Source: Anaerolineaceae bacterium UBA4781 (GTDB taxonomy: Bacteria; Chloroflexota; Anaerolineae; Anaerolineales; Anaerolineaceae). From it: a stretch of DNA of 48,731 bases. Made by a program: the position numbers and the translations under genes. Shown piece after piece: positions 43,991 through 48,731 of the stretch. The notes under the pieces were generated by a model that did not search any database, was not told the DNA's origin, and worked only from the letters and a program-made list of their open reading frames with translations. Where the stretch lies: NCBI GenBank assembly GCA_002403105.1, contig DHHD01000009.1, positions 1 to 48,731 on the forward strand, in the 5' to 3' direction. Every line of letters begins with the position of its first letter. Within the stretch, counting starts at the first letter, position 1.

Positions 43991-45447
43991 CCCTCTCCTC
44001 CGATCAGGGCACCCAGTTTTTCTGAATTCAACATTTGCGATGGATAAGGTTCCGAAATTCTTCCGCCAAAGAAAACAAGAATCCGATTACTGAAACGCAG
44101 CAGTTCGTCAATATCAGCCGATGCAAAAAGAATACTGGCACCTTTCTTACAGCGTTCATGCAACTTCTTCCACATCCAATTGGTCGATTCAATATCGAGC
44201 CCACGCGTGGGATTCTCCAGCAGAAGCAATCTTGCATTTTCATGCAGCATAGCGATCAGGAGTCGCTGTTGATTTCCACCGGATAATTCCTCTGCAGTAG
44301 AAGAAGAAAAACCCCGGATGGTAAATTCGCGAATGCGCATTTCAGTGATTTTATGAGATTCGTCTCGATCAACAAAAAAATCATCCTTGGTTTGTGAAAG
44401 AATGAAATGTTCCTGCAGTGTCATGCCCTGGATCAAACCCTCTTCCATGCGGGAAGCAGGCATGAAATAGATGCCCCGTTTTGTGAAGGAATGCGGGGAA
44501 TTCCAGTGGAGAGAATATCCTTCATCCAAAAACATGCCATTGATCGGCTTCTCAAGCCCAGCCAAGGTACGCAGAAATGTTTTTTGCCCCGAACCCTCCA
44601 TTCCGGCCAATCCTAATATCTCACCCTTGCGGATGTTTAAATCTACAGGATTCGAGAAAAAACGAGCATCTTTGATCACCAGATGCTGGATTTCAAAATG
44701 CTTTTCGAATTGAGATGCATCCCCGGGGCTCTGAAGATCGATCGCTTTTCCAAACATGGACTGGATCAGTAAGGAAGATTCACACGGTAAAACAACATCG
44801 CTTATCAATTTCCCCTGACGTAAAATGATGGTTCGCTGACACAGTTCATTTATCTCACCCAGTTTGTGGGTAACGAAAATAATGGTTTTTCCAAATCCGG
44901 CAAGTCGTTTTAATAATTCAAATAATTGCTTTTTTTGTTGTGCACTGATGCCCGTGGTGGGCTCATCCAGAATGATCAATTCCGAGCCATATACCAAGAG
45001 CCGCAAGATCTCCAACTGTTGGCGCTCACCAATGCTAAGAGTTTCAACCAGATCGTTCAGCTTGAATTGGAAACCAAGAAGGTCTTCCATTTTCTCAACT
45101 TGTTTACTGAAACGATTTCTTTGAATAAAAAATCTTTTTCTTCTGCCCAGATAAAGGTTATCGAAAATCGTCAGCATGGGAAAATCCAACGGATCTTGAG
45201 AGAGCATTCCGATCCCCAGATCTAATGCAGTATTGGCAGAATGAAAATGCACCGGTTTTCCATCGATCAAGATCTCACCAGAATCGCAGGGCTGTAATCC
45301 CGCCAGGATCTTCATTAAAGTCGTTTTCCCAGCTCCATTTTCTCCTAACACCCCCAGGATCTCACCTGCATGTATGGTTAACGAGATACCGATATTAGCA
45401 TGCACTTTTCCAAAAGATTTATAAATATTTCTAATTTCTATTTCCAT
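43984..45447 (-). CDS. ABC transporter ATP-binding protein with two ATPase domains (nucleoside type)
   Basis: This 487-residue protein has two ATPase domains in one chain, as in NupO/BmpA-linked and ribose-type importers. Domain 1 has the Walker A GENGAGKTT (35-43), signature LSIGERQQLEIL and Walker B LIILDEPT. Domain 2 has a degenerate P-loop, GMEGSGQKTFLRTLAG, and the signature LSGGNQQRLLIAML with Walker B LLLLENPTRG. One intact and one degenerate site is normal for this group. The ATG at 45447 has no clear ribosome binding site. It lies just downstream of a hairpin that separates it from the binding-protein gene, so it is probably made at a lower level than the binding protein. Confidence 0.93.
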   Translation of the reverse strand: MEIEIRNIYKSFGKVHANIGISLTIHAGEILGVLGENGAGKTTLMKILAGLQPCDSGEILIDGKPVHFHSANTALDLGIGMLSQDPLDFPMLTIFDNLYLGRRKRFFIQRNRFSKQVEKMEDLLGFQFKLNDLVETLSIGERQQLEILRLLVYGSELIILDEPTTGISAQQKKQLFELLKRLAGFGKTIIFVTHKLGEINELCQRTIILRQGKLISDVVLPCESSLLIQSMFGKAIDLQSPGDASQFEKHFEIQHLVIKDARFFSNPVDLNIRKGEILGLAGMEGSGQKTFLRTLAGLEKPINGMFLDEGYSLHWNSPHSFTKRGIYFMPASRMEEGLIQGMTLQEHFILSQTKDDFFVDRDESHKITEMRIREFTIRGFSSSTAEELSGGNQQRLLIAMLHENARLLLLENPTRGLDIESTNWMWKKLHERCKKGASILFASADIDELLRFSNRILVFFGGRISEPYPSQMLNSEKLGALIGGEGW

Positions 45448-45464
45448 AATTTATGAATAATAAA

Positions 45465-45495
45465 GAAGGGAAAAACAGTTCATGTTTTTCCCTTC
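45465..45495 (-). terminator. Hairpin between binding-protein and ATPase genes (attenuator/stabiliser)
   Basis: The perfect 12-base stem GAAGGGAAAAAC / GTTTTTCCCTTC with a seven-base loop is followed on the minus strand by a weak T-rich segment (TTTATTATT). It probably ends most transcripts after the binding protein and protects their 3' ends, with partial read-through into the ATPase and permease genes. Confidence 0.7.
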
Positions 45496-45512
45496 GGTTT
45501 ACTAGAATATTG

Positions 45513-46739
45513 TTATTCCGCAGGTGTGCTTAATCCGGTCATACCTTCCAACAGCTGTGGCAAGTACCAAACTTGATAATCAGTTGCAACTTCTCCATCA
45601 GCCAGGAAAGCAGTACCATCCTGTAAATTCAGGGAACCTGTCCAAAGATTCAATCCACCAGCCAGTGCTGCGATGAAATCATCCAGTTTTACGCCATTCT
45701 CTTCAGAGAAAGCGTCTCCTTTGATGAATCCTAAAGCGGTGGTATCAACATTGTTAAGATCCGTCCAGTCAGGATTGAGGTAATCCCAACTTGGGGCAAA
45801 TGTACCATCCATGGCAGCTTGAATATATTCCACATAGCTGGGACCCCAGTTGTAATAAGGAACTCCCAGGCAAACATCCGATGCCTGATCACAAGCGCCC
45901 ATGAAATCATAGGGGATCGCATACACAGTGCTGCCTTCATCCATATATTTCTTGGCTTCGGTTAGAGCTTCAGTTGTATCAATACCTGAAATGACCACAT
46001 CAAAACCACGGTTGTAGAAGTCATCAGCCACCTGGGTTGGGTCAGAGGTAACACCGGGAATATTGAACCAGAAACCAATCCATTTCACTTCAAATGTCAA
46101 AGCGGCTGGATCTTTCCCAGCAACATTTTCCCAGCAATATTTGGCACCCAGATATGCTGAAGCAGCCAATCTGCGAGTCTCTTCGTTGATCAGCGGACCA
46201 AGGTAGCCGATCTGCCCTGTGGTTGAGGTGAGTGCGGCAGCGCAACCCGCCATTTCTTTACCATATTCCATGCGGGGCATAACATTAGTCAAATTGGGTA
46301 AATTTTGATACGCATTCCCTTCCACCCAGGCACCATCCCCAGAAGCATGAATGACCGTGATCTCCGGATGTGCAACTGCAAATTCGTGTGCACCATCTTT
46401 CATATCATCGGAATTGAAGATGATCAGTTTCGCACCTTGGGCAACCAATTCTTCCGCCAATTGAGCGGGGGTAGTTCCGGGGCGATCAGCGGTATTTACT
46501 TTATCAATATAGACCATCTCCGTACCAGGGATTTGTTCCTTTACATACAGACCAGCATCATAATGCGCCTGGCTCCAACCCTGATCGTTATAGGCACCTA
46601 CCATTAGTAGACCAAAGACGAAATTTTCACCGTTTTCTGCATCTGCCGCTGGTTCGCTTGTTCCTTTTGCGCAAGCCGTAAGTAACAAAGTTGTTACCAT
46701 CAGCAGCGCAAATACTACTTTCATTTTATTTGAAAACAT
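45513..46739 (-). CDS. BMP-family substrate-binding lipoprotein
   Basis: This is a 408-residue binding protein of the BMP/PnrA family, the ligand-capture component of purine nucleoside importers. The signal peptide MFSNKMKVVFALLMVTTLLL ends in a lipobox LTAC (Cys 23). The mature part begins with an acidic spacer and then FVFGLLMVGAYNDQGWSQAH, the usual start of the fold. HASGDGAW and IGYLGPLINEETRRLAASAY are typical BMP segments. I chose ATG 46739 because GGAGGAG lies 5 bases upstream; longer in-frame starts lack a signal peptide at their beginning. The large size and Trp/Tyr-rich C-terminal part (NWGPSYVEYIQAAM) may point to a ligand other than plain nucleosides. It is preceded by a structured leader. 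Confidence 0.9.
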   Translation of the reverse strand: MFSNKMKVVFALLMVTTLLLTACAKGTSEPAADAENGENFVFGLLMVGAYNDQGWSQAHYDAGLYVKEQIPGTEMVYIDKVNTADRPGTTPAQLAEELVAQGAKLIIFNSDDMKDGAHEFAVAHPEITVIHASGDGAWVEGNAYQNLPNLTNVMPRMEYGKEMAGCAAALTSTTGQIGYLGPLINEETRRLAASAYLGAKYCWENVAGKDPAALTFEVKWIGFWFNIPGVTSDPTQVADDFYNRGFDVVISGIDTTEALTEAKKYMDEGSTVYAIPYDFMGACDQASDVCLGVPYYNWGPSYVEYIQAAMDGTFAPSWDYLNPDWTDLNNVDTTALGFIKGDAFSEENGVKLDDFIAALAGGLNLWTGSLNLQDGTAFLADGEVATDYQVWYLPQLLEGMTGLSTPAE

Positions 46740-46766
46740 TTTCTCCTCCATTGGAATTAAAAGAAT

Positions 46767-46866
46767 TAAGACCTGTTGATCGTTCGATAATGCACCTCTC
46801 CTCCTGAATTGTTTTTTCGCAAAAAAACACAAAACCCAATTTGGCATTGTACATCAACAGGTCTTA
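46767..46866 (-). ncRNA. Structured leader RNA upstream of the BMP-type lipoprotein gene
   Basis: A perfect 14-base inverted repeat (TAAGACCTGTTGAT at 46767-46780 with its complement at 46853-46866) encloses about 72 bases. Inside, on the minus strand, GTTTTTT / AAAAAAC (46811-46828) forms a hairpin with a UGCG loop and a shorter AATGC / GCATT helix joins the two sides, so the transcript can fold as a closed multi-helix element. The ribosome binding site lies downstream and outside. The layout resembles a riboswitch or other cis-acting leader, but it does not match the purine, preQ1, THF or guanidine consensus that I know. A protein operator is an alternative reading. Confidence 0.5.
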
Positions 46867-46914
46867 TTGTTCAATTGTCCAGACAAATATTTAAGATTAA
46901 AAAACCTCACTAAA

Positions 46915-47871
46915 TTAATCTTGTTCTATAACTGTTCCAGTTTCACCTTTCAAAGCACGCCCGATATTCTCGGGGTTAGTGATGAGAGCTTTCTTACCGC
47001 CAGCTTCCAGATACCAGATGATAGCCTGAATTTTGGGAGCCATGGAACCTTTGGCAAAATGTGTACCTTCAGCAAGAAATTTTTTGACCTCAGAGAGGGT
47101 TAAATGATCGACCTCACGTTGGCTCGGTTTTCCAAAATCCAGTGAAACTTTTTCCACTGCAGTGGATATAAGGAATAGATCGGCATTGATCTCGCGCGCC
47201 AGCAAGCTGCTAGCATAATCTTTATCAATGACCGCTGCAGTACCTGACAACTTCCGATTACCTTCATCAATCACCGGAATTCCCCCACCACCCACTGTGA
47301 TAACGATCACACCAGCATTGATCAGGTCTTTTACTGCTTCTAATTCCACCACTTCTTGCGGGATAGGAGAAGCAACCACACGGCGCCAACCTCTACCGGA
47401 ATCTTCCACTACATTCCAGCCCAAGTCCATCTCTTTTTGCTTAGCTTCCGCTTCATCCATAAAACCACCAATGGGTTTGGTCGGATTGGTAAAAGCTTTA
47501 TCATTTTTATCGACCAGAACCTGGGTGATCACGGTTGCAACTGGTTTATGAATTCCGCGGCGATACAATTCGTTTTGTAAAGTTTGCTGCAGGGAGTATC
47601 CAATTGCACCCTGGCTATCCGCACCGCATACATCCAACGGCACTTCGTGCATACCCGCTGCTTTATGGGCAATTTCCGACCTGCGTAAAATAAAACCAAC
47701 CTGTGGACCATTCCCATGTCCGATGGCAACATCCCAGCCGGATTCGATCATATCTGCAATATGGTAGGTTGTCTCTTTGGCTGCCTCATATTGGCTTTCA
47801 ACTGAAACGTTTTTATTATCTTTGATCAGCGAATTACCGCCGATTGCTACAACGGCTACTTGTTTTTTCAT
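46915..47871 (-). CDS. arcC: Carbamate kinase
   Basis: Carbamate kinase transfers phosphate from carbamoyl phosphate to ADP, releasing ammonia and CO2, and so yields ATP in fermentative ureide or arginine breakdown. The 318-residue sequence has VVAIGGNSLI at the N-terminus, GHGNGPQVGFILRRSE, the insertion with VVASPIPQEVVE, ITVGGGGIPVI and AVIDKDYASSLLA, all characteristic of the amino acid kinase fold in this family. It follows the carbamoyltransferase gene by 8 bases, so the two are co-expressed and chemically coupled. No arginine deiminase is present in the window, which favours a ureide substrate; this is inference. Confidence 0.95.
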   Translation of the reverse strand: MKKQVAVVAIGGNSLIKDNKNVSVESQYEAAKETTYHIADMIESGWDVAIGHGNGPQVGFILRRSEIAHKAAGMHEVPLDVCGADSQGAIGYSLQQTLQNELYRRGIHKPVATVITQVLVDKNDKAFTNPTKPIGGFMDEAEAKQKEMDLGWNVVEDSGRGWRRVVASPIPQEVVELEAVKDLINAGVIVITVGGGGIPVIDEGNRKLSGTAAVIDKDYASSLLAREINADLFLISTAVEKVSLDFGKPSQREVDHLTLSEVKKFLAEGTHFAKGSMAPKIQAIIWYLEAGGKKALITNPENIGRALKGETGTVIEQD

Positions 47872-47879
47872 ATTATTAA

Positions 47880-48731
47880 TTATCCCATTGTCAATGCCAT
47901 AACGGCTTTTTGTGCATGCAGCCGGTTTTCGGCTTCATCAAATACTACAGAATGTGGTCCATCGATCACGCCATCGGTTACTTCAACATTCCGATCAGCC
48001 GGCAGCGGATGCATGTAAATGGCATCTTCTTTGGCTAATTCCATGCGTTTTTCATTGGTGATCCAGCTGGCATATTTTTTGGTGATCTCTGCGCCTTTTT
48101 CAGCGTCTGCGGTATACACCAAAGGACCCCATGATTTCGCGTACACGATATCGGCATCTTTGAAACCTTCGTCCATATCGTTGACAACCTCAAAACCGGT
48201 GCCAAATTTCTTGGCTTCAGCTTTGGCTTGTTCCATAATTTCAGGCATTAAGGCAAACTCTGGCGGATGCGCCAAAGTAATATCCAATCCGAAGCGCGGC
48301 ATTTGCAGGATTAAACTCTGTGGGACCGAGATCGGTTTGGAATAGGATTCTGCGTATGCCCAGGAAACCACCATCTTCTTCTTGCGTAAATCGCGCCCTT
48401 TTTTCTCCATGATCGTCATCAGATCTGCCAAACATTGGAAAGGATGGTAGATCTCGCACTGCATATTGAGCACCGGAACGCGCGAAGCTTGCGCAACCAG
48501 ATTCAAATAGCGGTTGCCGGTGCCCCATTCTACATGGCGGATGGCAATGCCATCAAAATAACGTCCGAAAATATCGCCTATTTCTTTTTCGGTATCTCCA
48601 TGCGCGATCTGGGTCGTTTTGCTTTCAATAAATGCCGCATGACCACCCAACTGCGCCATGCCGGCTTCAAAAGAACCGCGAGTACGCGTGCTGCTGAAGA
48701 AGAACAGCATTGCCAGCACTTTATCGCGCAG
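47880..48731 (-). CDS. ygeW: YgeW-like knotted carbamoyltransferase (5' end beyond window)
   Basis: This partial protein of 283 residues lacks its N-terminus because the frame runs off the window edge. The carbamoyl-phosphate motif is SSTRTRGSFEAGMAQLGG and the second is HPFQCLADL. The middle part, QIAHGDTEKE, VSWAYAESYSKPISVPQ and FKDADIVYAKSWGP, closely follows the YgeW type, including the Pro-rich knot loop. The C-terminal part, MHPLPADRNVEVTD and VVFDEAENRLHAQKAVMAL, looks more like ornithine or N-acetylornithine carbamoyltransferases, with HPLP in place of HCLP. The acceptor is therefore unsettled. In the catabolic direction it would split a carbamoyl compound with phosphate and hand carbamoyl phosphate to the adjacent kinase. 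Confidence 0.85.
   Translation of the reverse strand: MRDKVLAMLFFFSSTRTRGSFEAGMAQLGGHAAFIESKTTQIAHGDTEKEIGDIFGRYFDGIAIRHVEWGTGNRYLNLVAQASRVPVLNMQCEIYHPFQCLADLMTIMEKKGRDLRKKKMVVSWAYAESYSKPISVPQSLILQMPRFGLDITLAHPPEFALMPEIMEQAKAEAKKFGTGFEVVNDMDEGFKDADIVYAKSWGPLVYTADAEKGAEITKKYASWITNEKRMELAKEDAIYMHPLPADRNVEVTDGVIDGPHSVVFDEAENRLHAQKAVMALTMG

Noticed and set aside
46740..46914. Purine riboswitch ahead of the BMP-type gene
   Set aside because: The conserved purine-riboswitch core and its two kissing loops are not present, although the position and the function of the gene would fit.
1..48731. CRISPR arrays, tRNA or rRNA genes, insertion sequences, prophage
   Set aside because: No regularly spaced repeats, cloverleaf-forming segments, transposase motifs or phage genes were found on reading both strands.

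Overview
This 48.7-kb stretch of a bacterial chromosome most likely comes from an anaerobic member of the Chloroflexota, class Anaerolineae. That placement is an inference. It rests on secreted proteins with Thr/Pro linkers of the TPTPT type, the overall gene set, moderate base composition, and an L31 protein with a C-terminal helix-hairpin-helix tail. No rRNA, tRNA, CRISPR array, insertion sequence or phage gene was found. Coding density is high and no gap exceeds about 200 bases.

Left part (1-28,000). Two tandem GNAT-like paralogues are followed by a methylthioadenosine/SAH deaminase-like amidohydrolase, plsY, an Smr-domain protein, recA and an anchored C39-like peptidase. A minus-strand operon mtnA / PfkB (adenosine-type) kinase / ahcY handles methionine salvage and SAH removal; its leader holds an attenuator-like hairpin. 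Next come a lipoprotein lytic transglycosylase, ppdK, nagA with a leaderless-type promoter, an L-lactate permease gene interrupted by a frameshift in an A8 run, a small DUF3887-like lipoprotein, an FAD-dependent NAD(P)H oxidoreductase, an SppA-like protease with a DUF4350-like partner, and a minus-strand operon tdk / hpt / CCA-adding enzyme / alpha-beta hydrolase / DUF362 ferredoxin.

Right part (28,000-48,731) is entirely on the minus strand. In transcription order it holds a YgeW-like knotted carbamoyltransferase (cut by the window edge), carbamate kinase, a BMP-family lipoprotein with a structured leader, an ABC ATPase and two permeases of the nucleoside type, a threonine-synthase-like PLP enzyme, a GtrB-type glycosyltransferase, a second PLP enzyme of unknown substrate, an uncharacterised protein, a dihydropyrimidinase/hydantoinase, three membrane proteins resembling degenerate complex I/Mrp antiporter subunits, a coiled-coil protein and SelB. 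The ribosomal operon rplU-rpmA-rpmE follows from its own consensus promoter. Most junctions from the ABC ATPase to SelB are short gaps or ATGA overlaps, which suggests one very long transcription unit or nested units.

The most interesting reading is that the right part is a catabolic module for purines, hydantoins or ureides. Substrate would enter by the BMP/ABC importer, be ring-opened by the hydantoinase, be cleaved phosphorolytically by the YgeW-like enzyme to carbamoyl phosphate, and yield ATP through carbamate kinase. YgeW, HyuA and carbamate kinase homologues sit together in the selenium-linked anaerobic purine-degradation clusters of other bacteria, and SelB lies in the same run of genes here. 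The proton-pump-like membrane trio lacking the usual pumping residues, and the two orphan PLP enzymes, are the parts that known systems do not explain.
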